Shown here one piece after another: positions 26,263 to 35,537 of a stretch of DNA of 64,000 bases (position 1 is the first letter of the stretch; every line of letters starts with the position of its first letter). Below the pieces are notes generated by a model. The model was not told where the DNA came from, did not search any database, and saw only the letters and a program-made list of their open reading frames with translations. The stretch covers positions 62,001-126,000 of the forward strand of contig NZ_REFV01000012.1 in the NCBI RefSeq assembly GCF_003688895.1, written 5' to 3'. This DNA is from Dokdonia sinensis (GTDB taxonomy: Bacteria; Bacteroidota; Bacteroidia; Flavobacteriales; Flavobacteriaceae). A program made the translations under genes and the position numbers.

Positions 26263-27951
26263 TTAGTTCACCTTATCGCAGGTCACTCGTTCTTTCATAA
26301 TGCGACCACCGCTTTTTTGTGGTTTAGACCAGCCCCCCACATAGTCAGATCTGAACACAAACTCTAGATACCCACATTTTCCCTCTGGCGTTTTGTAGGG
26401 AAAAGCTGCATAAAGTTCCCTGTATTTTTCTAGTGGTCGCTGTATGACCTTCCAGTCTCTTGTTATTATAGTGCGGGTAAATTTTTCTTTGAACCCTTGA
26501 TTATTCATAATACTGAGTAACTGTGCTTCGAGACCAGCATTTCTGGTGACGGCTCTAGGTAAGTTGTTTGCCGCGATAAACACTTCTTCCTGCTTCACCT
26601 CAACTTTTTGATAATATTCAGGACCCTCACCTTTTGATAAATCTACCTCAAAAGAACCTTTGTATAAGACTGCTCCTGTTTTTGCGGTGACTAATGCCAC
26701 CTGTGCATTCCATTTCTTTTTCCTTGGAGATTCTTTAGATAAACCACGAGCCATTTGCAATGGTGTGATATTTTTATATTTGGCCTCTTGTTTTAGGTCT
26801 GTTGTTAGATTTGGGACAACGATAAATTGATAGGTTGTGGCAGATGCGTCCCAACCTGGAAAAATGAGCATTGTCGTATTCTTTCCAGAATCATCATCTG
26901 TAAAATAACGGTCTAGCGTTAGGCCGGCAGCATCCCTTACCGTAAACTCGCCTCCAGTTCCCATAGGTTTTCCTGATGCACTCAATGTGTTGGGATCTCC
27001 TACGGCATCCATTATTGTAGCGCCAAAGTAGATGGTACCATATATCGCATCACCAGGCTCAAATACTGGATTAATTTCTACTGATGCTTCATTGCCTGCT
27101 TTATACGGCACTTTTGTAAAGACAATCTCATTTACGTGTTCTTTGTGGAAGTCTCCCGTATATATAGAAGCAAGTTCTTCTTCGGCTGCTTCGAGTTGTC
27201 TTTCGGCGGCATTTTTTATATCATTTAAGGTAGGATTATCTCCTCCTATCGCGGCAAATCCTCTTACGACCTTGAGAACTCTTTTTGACATCTTACTCTT
27301 TTTAACACCATCCATCGTGTTTACTTGGTCAAGTAGTGTGTAAAGATTTGTTGGGATCTGATATAAGTTCAAGGTTTCATCTAGATTCTCTAGTTTACTC
27401 TTAAGCTGCTTACCTTGTCCGTCTAGTTTCCCAGCCGCTTGTGCTTCTGACATTTGTTTCATCATCGCCGCTCTATCAAATGACAACACCTCATCAAAAA
27501 CGTTGTTCTGCTCTGCAAAGCGCTCATTTTCAAAAGTACCTCCTGCAAAATTCTGGTAATTATCAATAAAGAATGTAAAATTGTAATTTGCTTTTGCAAA
27601 ATCTGCCTTATTTGCACTTAATGCCTGACTCGCTTCGTTAAGTTTGTTCAATCTATCACAAGGAACAGATAAGTCTGCTTCTGGCTCTTTTTTTATAACA
27701 AAGTCCATATAGCGTCTAGCATTCTTTAAATTATTTTCCATTTTAAGCAATTCCCCTTGCTCCTTTGCTTTTTCTGCTAGGTCTAATTGTTTATTTAGAT
27801 TTTTAAAAGAAGTAGCCGCACGACTTTCTGATCCCACAGTAACAGAACCAGAACCACCGACGCAAGGGTTTGCTTGCTGGGCTCTTAGACTGGGATCTGT
27901 AAGCGAAAAACAAAAAATTAAAATAAATGGTAGGTGATATTTTGATTTCAT
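26263..27951 (-). CDS. Large secreted protein of unknown function (562 aa)
   Basis: Signal peptide about 1-25 (FSLTDPSLRAQ), with no T9SS tail, so periplasmic or surface by another route. The N-terminal helical region includes ARRYMDFVIKKEPEADLSVP, shared with the 24420-24878 product. The C-terminal two thirds are beta-rich with repeated extended segments. The final part contains the segment FAPYKTPEGKCGYLEF-like YAAFPYKTPEGKC and a last Cys in RVTCDKVN. No family recognised. First gene of an operon with two unexported unknown proteins. The leader carries the CTACCC inverted repeat. Confidence 0.82.
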   Translation of the reverse strand: MKSKYHLPFILIFCFSLTDPSLRAQQANPCVGGSGSVTVGSESRAATSFKNLNKQLDLAEKAKEQGELLKMENNLKNARRYMDFVIKKEPEADLSVPCDRLNKLNEASQALSANKADFAKANYNFTFFIDNYQNFAGGTFENERFAEQNNVFDEVLSFDRAAMMKQMSEAQAAGKLDGQGKQLKSKLENLDETLNLYQIPTNLYTLLDQVNTMDGVKKSKMSKRVLKVVRGFAAIGGDNPTLNDIKNAAERQLEAAEEELASIYTGDFHKEHVNEIVFTKVPYKAGNEASVEINPVFEPGDAIYGTIYFGATIMDAVGDPNTLSASGKPMGTGGEFTVRDAAGLTLDRYFTDDDSGKNTTMLIFPGWDASATTYQFIVVPNLTTDLKQEAKYKNITPLQMARGLSKESPRKKKWNAQVALVTAKTGAVLYKGSFEVDLSKGEGPEYYQKVEVKQEEVFIAANNLPRAVTRNAGLEAQLLSIMNNQGFKEKFTRTIITRDWKVIQRPLEKYRELYAAFPYKTPEGKCGYLEFVFRSDYVGGWSKPQKSGGRIMKERVTCDKVN

Positions 27952-27970
27952 TGTATAGTGTATTAAGAAC

Positions 27971-28017
27971 TAAAACTAGCGACAATAATCTCATAGAATA
28001 CTACCCAAAACAGGTAG
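27971..28017 (-). promoter_or_regulatory. Inverted-repeat promoter of the 27951-25032 operon
   Basis: Site CTACCCAAAACAGGTAG (28001-28017), centred at 28009. The -7 box TAGTTTTA (minus strand, 27971-27978) is centred exactly 34.5 bp downstream. Start codon at 27951. Confidence 0.6.
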
Positions 28018-28024
28018 GTAACGT

Positions 28025-28052
28025 AAAAAGGGCTACCCAAATAGGTAACCCC
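28025..28052 (-). terminator. Terminator of the M4 protease gene
   Basis: On the minus strand GGGGTTACC-TATTTG-GGTAGCCC is followed by TTTTT, 41 bp after the protease stop. Its arms contain the same CTACC/GGTA letters as the adjacent inverted-repeat operator, so the sequences could interact or have a common origin. Confidence 0.8.
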
Positions 28053-28092
28053 TCTTACTTCCAAAACACTAACTACTTAAAAAGTACTTTTA

Positions 28093-31000
28093 CTATTTCT
28101 TAATTAATCTTTGATTAGTCTCCTCACCATCGATCATTGTGCATCGTACAATATAAACTCCGGCTTGTAAAGTTGATATATCATAGGACTGATCATAATC
28201 ATTAAAAGTCTTTACTAGACTTCCTTTCATATCATATACAGAGATTTGAATAAAATCTTCCTCTGTAAGACCCTTTAACTCAAATGTATTTTGAACTGGG
28301 TTAGGATATACAATGATTTCATCATATTCTATTACATCGTTTGATTCTTTAATTGAATTTGCCCCTAACGTAGTTACAACAGTTCCAGAGGTGGAAGGTA
28401 AGTTTCCTCCAGTAATCCCTTCAATAAGCGTGGCATCGACAAAAATCTGATCTCCATTTCCACTTGCATCACAACGCAATCTCAATCTAGAGTTTTGAGA
28501 AAATGCAAAATCGCTGTTTCTTATCGTTGCATTCATCTGGAAATCGCCGTTGTTAAATATCTCAACATTATTTACGAAGTTAGAAACAACTTGCCATCCA
28601 GATCCATTATTGAATTCTAAGAAGAAATTTTCTTGACCTTCAAAACTGAAAACGTGAACGAGAAATTCAAAATTCATATAATCGTAAGCAGTTAAGTCAA
28701 ACGTAGGTGATATCATACTAGAGTTTTGCCCAGAATTATCTCTTAGTCTTATACTCCTATTCCCTTCTAAGGATCTCGCGTCTGTTCTTCTGTGAGCATC
28801 CCAGCCTCCATCTATCCATCCGTCCCAACTGGTCTCAAAATAACCTTGGTTTAATGTCACACTTGTCATTGCACCTTGGGTAGTAGCGGTAACGGTATTA
28901 CTTTCCCCCGAAAAGTTACCGCCTACATCCCAAGTTAAAATTTCAAAATTATAAGTGATCCCTGGCGTTAAATTGCCTATGGTATATTGGTTTGTTCCTG
29001 CTTGCCAAATATTTGCCCACACGCTACCATTTACTAATAAAAGTTGAGAAAATATCCCTTCATTATCTGTTGCTGGTGTCCAGCTTAAGGTAGCCTCTGT
29101 AGCCGTATTACTCACTAGTGAAAGATCTGTAATCGTAGATGGCGGGATTAAATCTAGAGTATCACCATTTGAAACTCTCAAGCATATTTGATCTGTCTGC
29201 CCGTAAATTATATTACTTCCAGAAGTCAATACATTATTACCATCTTTTAATTCGTAAGAAGTTCCATTTGAACCGAAATCCACAAAAATGAAGTTGTAAT
29301 CACCATCAGGTAATGTTGATATATCAATGTTTTCTGTAAGCGAACTTCCTGGCGTTTGATTATAATATTGACCATTTGCACTAGCTTTCACGACCACATA
29401 GTTTGCGTCCTTTATTATCCATTGTAAAAACTCTGGATTAGTTCCAAAGGTCATTTCTAATTGTAAGGACTGCGCACAAGAACTGGCAGCAGTAGTAATG
29501 TTGAGCACAGCACTTTTTGCAGACTCATTACCAGCGCCATCATAGGCCAGCACTTCAAACCCATAAGCAGTTCCTGTTATAAGTCCAGTAACCGTAGCCG
29601 CGTTTGAAGATACATCGGCAATTTGAACTCCGTCCTGAAATACTTTATATCCTGCTACCCCAACATTATCAACAGAGGCATCCCAGCTTAAGTCTAGACT
29701 TTGCTCAGCCACATTGTTTGCTACCAGATTTATAGGTATAGAGGGAGCCTGACTGTCACAAGAAGCACCAGTAGTTGTAAAAGTGATTTTACCGCCTGGC
29801 GAGGACACATTGTTATCAGGATCTGTAGCAAAAGCCACCACCGTGTAGGTTGTACAAGGCAGAAGTCCTGTAATAGTTCCTGTGTTTCCAGCATAGTAAG
29901 GCTGTATCTGCTTATTTAAATATAAATAAGAAGCGACAACAGCTACGTTATCTGTATACGTTCCCCATTCAAAATCTGCAGTAGTGTCTGAAACACTTGT
30001 TAAGTTAAAATAGCTAGGTCCTACGGGCTGTTCAAAATCAAAAACTCTAGTTCCCGCATTGCCCACGCAATATTCTGCTCCTTTGGAAAAGTCGAAGTTA
30101 TTTAGCTCCATTAAAATATTACCATTCAAATCCTTCATTCTAAACCCACCAGAATAACCCCCGGTTGTTAGACCGTCACCATCTAAATCGTAAATATGTA
30201 TTTTATAAGATCCCAAAGATGGTAGTGCGAGAGGTTGACTCACATAGGTAGTCCCTGGTACTTCGTTTTCAAAACTTCCAGGACCAGCGCCTACAACAAG
30301 TCCACCATTTTGATCAATTACGTATAGCATTATATCCTGTGGATTACCGTCAATATCTATTTCAAAAATAACATCTGCAGGGCCACAAGTAATTGAAGTC
30401 TGTCCATAAGCTGGCCCCACTCCTACTGTATGCCACGCATCTGTTACGGCAATTTCCTCTGGACTTCCTATCCCATATAAATCACGAGCAGCCTCAATAC
30501 TTCCCACTCTCGAGTCGTGATATTGTGAGCTGGGCGAGAGGTAAACGGTTAGATTTCTGTAAGCAATAGCTGCGGCTTTATCTGGACCTATTCCCGTAAT
30601 ATTATAAGTATTTCCAACTTCGTTTGTACCAGACTGACCTTCAGTAATTAAATAAAACCAATGATTCTGGACACCGCTATTTGTGTGAACACCGCCATTA
30701 TCTAAATTAAATGGATCATCTGTCCAATGGGTGCCGTGATAAAATTTAGGGTCAAAATGAATATTTGGGTTTTCCATATTTCTAAAACCCTCCGTAGGTT
30801 TAGCAGGATCGAGGCCTCGTCCAATTTCCCAGTCTTTTACATTTATAGCCTTATACTTAGACATAAACCCAAAAATATCTGCAAAGCTCTCGTTGAGTTG
30901 TCCCGACTCATTACTATAAATTAAACTTGCCGAATACTGAACAACACCGTGACTAAGCTCGTGCCCCGCGACCTCAAGATGGCTCAGCGGATTTGACGTA

Positions 31001-32010
31001 CCCGAAGTTCTCGTAAAATATATCTGATCTTGGTACCAAAAAGCATTGTTTACATAGCCAAAATCTGCAGTATTTACTGTGCTTCTAATTTTTGTTCCAT
31101 TGCCATCAAAGGAGTTTCGGTTGTGCTCGTTCTTAAAATAGTTATACGCAGACTCCATCCCAAAATGCGCTTGCACAGCACTCTGATTATTAAACACGGT
31201 ACTTGTACTGGTCACAGGAGCCGCATTAAAAGCAAGAGAGCCTTGAGCATCTTTGGTTTCGATTTCTGCTCCTAAAGACGTATTACGCAATTCATAATTT
31301 CCTGGAATATATTCTCTTGCTGTAAACTGCACAAGGCCATTATAAACACTCTGACCTTGAGCTGGCGTGTCCTGATGGTAGATTAATGCTTTGCTAAAAA
31401 CAAAATCTCCAGTAACAGCATCTATGTAAACCACCTCTCTATTTACGGGTTTCAAACTCATCATATCAAACGCGTATACAGCACGAGATTGATCACTTAT
31501 TCCAGCAAGTTTAGGAAGAATAGTAAGTGTACCCTCTGGCTTTGTATATCCCATTTTCTTGGACTGCTCGCTGTCTTCCCAGGCATAATTTTCAGAAGGA
31601 AAAGCATCCTTTGCTTTAAGGAATGCTGTTGTTTTTGCAATAAAGTTTTGGTCGGTATTATAGACGTTCATATCAGGAAGGTCATTTATTACTTTCTTAA
31701 TCACACCATCCTTACTTATGACTGTCGTAGTAGAAAAAGCGATAGGAATCCCATTATAAGAACTGCTATATTTTTCAATTTTAAAACCTAGTTCATCTGT
31801 GGACTCAGATTTCTTAATAAATTTGAATTTATCCCCTTTGGTTTTTGTTAGACTTAGCAGCGCTCCCTTACTATCTGTCGAGTTAAAAATCGTCTTTCCA
31901 TCCAGATGAATTACTGAACTTGACTTGTTTACTTCCTGACTATATAGTGTGCTACTGTATATGAGTAGTGCAAATAATAGCGTAAAGGATTTTAAATAAT
32001 TTTTCATCAT
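28093..32010 (-). CDS. Secreted M4 (thermolysin-family) metalloprotease with FN3 domains and T9SS tail
   Basis: 1305 residues. Signal peptide 1-24. A propeptide with FTP/PepSY-like features (about 25-215) precedes the M4 catalytic domain. Zinc motif HELSH has ligands His350 and His354 and catalytic Glu351; the third ligand is Glu374 in LNESFADIFG; GGVHTNSGVQNHWFY supplies the substrate-side histidine. Downstream come a P-type/pre-peptidase-like beta region, three fibronectin III domains and a galactose-binding/MAM-like segment. The T9SS tail is VYPNPVQNTFELKG...GVYIVRC...QRLIKK. An extracellular protease for peptide nutrition or surface processing. ATG at 32010; the adjacent ATG at 32007 is equally possible. 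Confidence 0.95.
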   Translation of the reverse strand: MMKNYLKSFTLLFALLIYSSTLYSQEVNKSSSVIHLDGKTIFNSTDSKGALLSLTKTKGDKFKFIKKSESTDELGFKIEKYSSSYNGIPIAFSTTTVISKDGVIKKVINDLPDMNVYNTDQNFIAKTTAFLKAKDAFPSENYAWEDSEQSKKMGYTKPEGTLTILPKLAGISDQSRAVYAFDMMSLKPVNREVVYIDAVTGDFVFSKALIYHQDTPAQGQSVYNGLVQFTAREYIPGNYELRNTSLGAEIETKDAQGSLAFNAAPVTSTSTVFNNQSAVQAHFGMESAYNYFKNEHNRNSFDGNGTKIRSTVNTADFGYVNNAFWYQDQIYFTRTSGTSNPLSHLEVAGHELSHGVVQYSASLIYSNESGQLNESFADIFGFMSKYKAINVKDWEIGRGLDPAKPTEGFRNMENPNIHFDPKFYHGTHWTDDPFNLDNGGVHTNSGVQNHWFYLITEGQSGTNEVGNTYNITGIGPDKAAAIAYRNLTVYLSPSSQYHDSRVGSIEAARDLYGIGSPEEIAVTDAWHTVGVGPAYGQTSITCGPADVIFEIDIDGNPQDIMLYVIDQNGGLVVGAGPGSFENEVPGTTYVSQPLALPSLGSYKIHIYDLDGDGLTTGGYSGGFRMKDLNGNILMELNNFDFSKGAEYCVGNAGTRVFDFEQPVGPSYFNLTSVSDTTADFEWGTYTDNVAVVASYLYLNKQIQPYYAGNTGTITGLLPCTTYTVVAFATDPDNNVSSPGGKITFTTTGASCDSQAPSIPINLVANNVAEQSLDLSWDASVDNVGVAGYKVFQDGVQIADVSSNAATVTGLITGTAYGFEVLAYDGAGNESAKSAVLNITTAASSCAQSLQLEMTFGTNPEFLQWIIKDANYVVVKASANGQYYNQTPGSSLTENIDISTLPDGDYNFIFVDFGSNGTSYELKDGNNVLTSGSNIIYGQTDQICLRVSNGDTLDLIPPSTITDLSLVSNTATEATLSWTPATDNEGIFSQLLLVNGSVWANIWQAGTNQYTIGNLTPGITYNFEILTWDVGGNFSGESNTVTATTQGAMTSVTLNQGYFETSWDGWIDGGWDAHRRTDARSLEGNRSIRLRDNSGQNSSMISPTFDLTAYDYMNFEFLVHVFSFEGQENFFLEFNNGSGWQVVSNFVNNVEIFNNGDFQMNATIRNSDFAFSQNSRLRLRCDASGNGDQIFVDATLIEGITGGNLPSTSGTVVTTLGANSIKESNDVIEYDEIIVYPNPVQNTFELKGLTEEDFIQISVYDMKGSLVKTFNDYDQSYDISTLQAGVYIVRCTMIDGEETNQRLIKK

Positions 32011-32037
32011 ATTTAGAATTGATAGTTAATACGATGT

Positions 32038-32084
32038 TAAAATTAGTCTGTAAGGTGGTGCCTTGTCCTACCCGCAAAGGGTAG
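32038..32084 (-). promoter_or_regulatory. Inverted-repeat promoter of the M4 protease gene
   Basis: Site CTACCCGCAAAGGGTAG (32068-32084), perfect 6-bp arms, centred at 32076. The -7 box TAATTTTA (minus strand, 32038-32045) is centred 34.5 bp downstream. The site starts 13 bp from the stop of the kinase gene. Confidence 0.62.
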
Positions 32085-32096
32085 TAAATCAAATAT

Positions 32097-34919
32097 TTAG
32101 GCTATTGATCCTTGTAGGACGACGGTAGTACCTGTGGGAAGTGTATCGATATGGAACGTGAAGTTTATTTTTGATGCTCGCTCTTTCATATAGGATAGGC
32201 CTCTTGTTTTTTTTGCTTTCGCGAAAGCGTACCCTTTGCCATTATCGATACATTGCATCTTTACCAAAGGATGGTCGTACTGAAATTTTAAATGCACCAT
32301 TGTCGCATCTGAGTGCTTTGCCACATTTGTAATGGCTTCCTTAAAAATCAAGATGATCTGTCTGTTATAGTAGTAGGGTAATCTGGGATTATTAGGTATA
32401 TCCTTTTCGATCTCACACTCTATATTCCAACTCGATAAATAGTCTCGCGAGAAATCAATGATATAATCTACCACCTCAAGAAGATAATCACTATCAGGTT
32501 GCAAGGAAAACATAAAATCTCGAGTTCCCCTATAAAGATCCTCAGCATCTGTTTTTACCGTAGTGAGGGATTTATGGGTAAAGGAGTCTAGAGCGGCATC
32601 TGTTTCTGAAAGAATGTGCTCTGAGACCATTGTTATTCTAGCAAGTTTATTTCCCATCTCATCGTGAAAATCTTTTGCCATTCTATCACGCACCTGCGCA
32701 AGTTCTTTCTCTAGCGTTGTCTTTGAAGTAATTGCCTCATTAAGAATCGTATTTCTCTTTCTAGTATTCTTAAGCTTAGCAGAAATAATAAGTATCATAA
32801 ATAATGAGAGGATTGCTGTGCTCCCTATCAAAAACACAGGCTGCATATACCACGGGTCTCTAAGCTGGAATTGAAATGTGTCACTATATCCCCAGACTCC
32901 ATCTATTTTCTTTGATCGAAGCTGGAAGTTATAATCACCTTGTTCCAGATTGTTAAAGTCTAAAACAGTCTCTTTTGTACTAATCCAGGGGTCATCATTG
33001 ATCTGGTATTGAGAAATTAGAGCATCAGCCCGGTTATAGGAAATAATATTAAGGTCAAATTTATTTCCGCTTTGATTAATATGTATGAGAGGTGCCTCCT
33101 GATACTGAATATCCATAGTATTATCTATACTATATCCCCCATCATTTGTTCCGAACCACATCTCTTTACCTGAATCTTCATAAAAACTTGTGATGTAAGA
33201 AGACCCCAAACTGTTTTTAAGATAAAGTCGCTCCAGCTTTTCGTCTTTATAAATTACGATTCCGTTATTTGTACCTAACCAGATTTGACCTTTAAAATCT
33301 ATGGTTACTGCATTTATTTCTAATTTCTCTGTTCCTTCTATTTGGGTTATATTTTCATTCTTATCCACCACAAAAAGACCATTACTAGTAGCCATAAACA
33401 TCTGGTCATCGTCTTTGTAAAATTGATGTATCTGATAGTCTATTTTTGGATAGGAAAGAAGCTCATTATTACTCTCAACCAGAAGCCCTGAATTAGTAGC
33501 AATCATCAACTTGTCGTTAAACACCACCATATCATTCATAAGTAGCGCTACAAGTTTTCTGTCTTTGATGAGTTTAGTATCATTAGGAAATAGTAGTGTA
33601 TCCTCTTTTATTCTATAAACGCCTTGTTGCGTTTCATAAGCTATAGACTCTATACCTATCTCAATTTTAGGAATCGATATTTGGTCATTTAAATCCCTCT
33701 CAAAAACACTTAATCTTATTTTATTTTCAATTTTTGAAATTTTGTTAGGTGAATTTTTAAGAGATCTCTCCATCTCTAACTTATGATCTTTATAAATAAA
33801 TAAACTATTATCTGAGAGCAGAAATACTTGGTCATCGAGACCTTCTATATCTTTTATCAATTTATTTCGTGTCCCTTTATATTCTTTAAAAGCATACTTC
33901 TCTGGAGCAAAAAAACAATATACTCCTTGTCCATAAGAAGAAACCCAAATATTTGACTCGTGATCCAGCAATATGTCAGAAATGTTCGTTTTTATATTCA
34001 ATGCTGCGGTAACATCCTGAATCTTATTGCCTTCCAGGTCGTAGGTTACTAATTTTTGAGGTAGTGTACTTTTTCCACTCAGGATTAAAATCTTATCAAA
34101 ATAGCGTATCGCTTTAAATAGCACGTCATTAAAATCCTTCAGTACTATTTTTTTAATGATTCTATTGCCTTGGACCATCATTATAGTGTTTCCGCTACCG
34201 GCATAAATGATATCATCCTTGTAGGAAAGTGTGGAAATATTAAACTCTTTAAGCGCGTTAAATGCCCTTGTGAGCTCTAGGTTTTGGCTTATTTCATACA
34301 CCCCATTTACGGTGTTTTTGATAGGATGATTCCTGCCTGTTATGTACAGTTTATCCTTAATTTTATGAAATTGTATAGGGACTTGTACGGGTTTCTGGTT
34401 TACAACTATTCTAAGTGAATCGTTCTGAAAGCTCAGTTGAAAATTTGTCTTTTCGTAAACTCCATTATTATTTTTTCTAAACAGGAAATTATCAGATATA
34501 GAAGTACTCCAAAGAGCACCGTAAGCAGAGACAAGATTATTTACTTTTGACAGGCTGTCTCGTGGCACTAATCTTCTGAAAGACTGGTTGTCAAGCTGAT
34601 ACAATCCTCGTCCCCATGTACCTGCAACAAGATTGTTTTTGTGTAGAATAGGTGCTATTACATAATTAGAATGAAAACCTTGACCCGTTCTAAAATTTTT
34701 AAAAGTGTTCCCGTCAAACTTAGATAAGCCATCATCAGTACCAACCCAAATGTATCCTTTATCATCTTGCTCCAAGCCATAACATAAATTATTAGGTAGA
34801 CCGTCTACGGTTGTAAAATGAGCAAAACGATTTTGACTAATGCTGTTGTAAAAACAACAGAGGAAGATAAGTGTAATGTGGTAACGCACTAAAGAGTATT
34901 TGTATCTAAAAGTAATCAA
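32097..34919 (-). CDS. Hybrid-type sensor kinase with two-component-regulator propeller repeats
   Basis: 940 residues. N-terminal signal/anchor, then a long periplasmic sensor of propeller repeats (DDKGYIWVGTDDGLSKFDG, ESNIWVSSYGQGVY, GQIWLGTNNGIVIY, EMWFGTNDGGYSID). A Y_Y_Y-like domain (DFNNLEQGDYNFQLRSKK) and one membrane helix (~698-716) follow. A HisKA_3 domain has His752 in DFHDEMGNKLARI, and the HATPase has DNGKG. Its start overlaps the regulator stop by 3 bases as TTGA, so it begins with TTG, or with GTG at 34889 (which gives a tidier signal peptide). The 16-bp palindrome lies in frame just after DNGKG, adding AFAKA where the paralogue at 35538 has FKQEK. Confidence 0.9.
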   Translation of the reverse strand: MITFRYKYSLVRYHITLIFLCCFYNSISQNRFAHFTTVDGLPNNLCYGLEQDDKGYIWVGTDDGLSKFDGNTFKNFRTGQGFHSNYVIAPILHKNNLVAGTWGRGLYQLDNQSFRRLVPRDSLSKVNNLVSAYGALWSTSISDNFLFRKNNNGVYEKTNFQLSFQNDSLRIVVNQKPVQVPIQFHKIKDKLYITGRNHPIKNTVNGVYEISQNLELTRAFNALKEFNISTLSYKDDIIYAGSGNTIMMVQGNRIIKKIVLKDFNDVLFKAIRYFDKILILSGKSTLPQKLVTYDLEGNKIQDVTAALNIKTNISDILLDHESNIWVSSYGQGVYCFFAPEKYAFKEYKGTRNKLIKDIEGLDDQVFLLSDNSLFIYKDHKLEMERSLKNSPNKISKIENKIRLSVFERDLNDQISIPKIEIGIESIAYETQQGVYRIKEDTLLFPNDTKLIKDRKLVALLMNDMVVFNDKLMIATNSGLLVESNNELLSYPKIDYQIHQFYKDDDQMFMATSNGLFVVDKNENITQIEGTEKLEINAVTIDFKGQIWLGTNNGIVIYKDEKLERLYLKNSLGSSYITSFYEDSGKEMWFGTNDGGYSIDNTMDIQYQEAPLIHINQSGNKFDLNIISYNRADALISQYQINDDPWISTKETVLDFNNLEQGDYNFQLRSKKIDGVWGYSDTFQFQLRDPWYMQPVFLIGSTAILSLFMILIISAKLKNTRKRNTILNEAITSKTTLEKELAQVRDRMAKDFHDEMGNKLARITMVSEHILSETDAALDSFTHKSLTTVKTDAEDLYRGTRDFMFSLQPDSDYLLEVVDYIIDFSRDYLSSWNIECEIEKDIPNNPRLPYYYNRQIILIFKEAITNVAKHSDATMVHLKFQYDHPLVKMQCIDNGKGYAFAKAKKTRGLSYMKERASKINFTFHIDTLPTGTTVVLQGSIA
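32214..32229. repeat. Palindrome copy inside the propeller kinase gene
   Basis: TGCTTTCGCGAAAGCG, translated in frame as A-F-A-K-A (residues ~898-902) in the ATP-lid region. Confidence 0.88.
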
Positions 34920-35533
34920 ATAAGCTTTTGATCAGACGCGATCTGGATAGCACTTTCCTTATCATGCACCTGTAACTTATCGTAAATATTCTTTATGTGA
35001 AATTTTATGGTATTAGGACTTACATCCATTTTTATTGCTACACCTTTGTAACTGCTTCCTTGTGACAGCAAAGTAAGCACCTCCGTTTCACGGTCAGTAA
35101 GAATACTTTCTGGAGCTTTCTGGAAAGAATTTACGACCATTTTTGCTATTTGAATACTCATAGGAGCACCTCCTTGAACAGCTTCATTTAAGGCATCTTC
35201 TATTTTTGAGCCTGTGGCATTTTTTGTTAGGTATCCACAAGCTCCTGCACATAAGGCATCAAAAACGTAGTTAGAATGCTCAAAAACGGTAACCATTATT
35301 ATAAGCGTACTAGGTTTTATTTTCTTTATTTCTTTAGTGCCTTGAATCCCGCTCATTCCCGGAAGTTCTATATCCATTAAAACGATATCTGGCGCGTCGT
35401 TTCTAAAATTTTCTATGGCGTCTTCGCAATTGAGATATGTCGCCGCAATCTTAAAATTATCTAACTTATCTACACTCCTACTAAAGACTTCATTTAGTGT
35501 CTCGTTATCCTCTATAATGACTACTTTATACAT
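34916..35533 (-). CDS. LuxR/NarL-family response regulator
   Basis: 205 residues. The receiver domain (1-120) has Glu8/Asp9 in IIEDN and phospho-acceptor Asp54 in VLMDIELPG. The C-terminal LuxR helix-turn-helix (about 138-196) includes LTDRETEVLTLLSQG and SPNTIKFHIKNIYDKL. It is sandwiched between two HisKA_3 kinases: 4 bp separate it from the upstream kinase stop and it overlaps the downstream kinase start, so one mRNA encodes both kinases and the regulator. It is the obvious candidate to bind the CTACCC-N5-GGGTAG sites before six nearby units, including its own operon. Confidence 0.95.
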   Translation of the reverse strand: MYKVVIIEDNETLNEVFSRSVDKLDNFKIAATYLNCEDAIENFRNDAPDIVLMDIELPGMSGIQGTKEIKKIKPSTLIIMVTVFEHSNYVFDALCAGACGYLTKNATGSKIEDALNEAVQGGAPMSIQIAKMVVNSFQKAPESILTDRETEVLTLLSQGSSYKGVAIKMDVSPNTIKFHIKNIYDKLQVHDKESAIQIASDQKLI

Positions 35534-35537
35534 AAAG

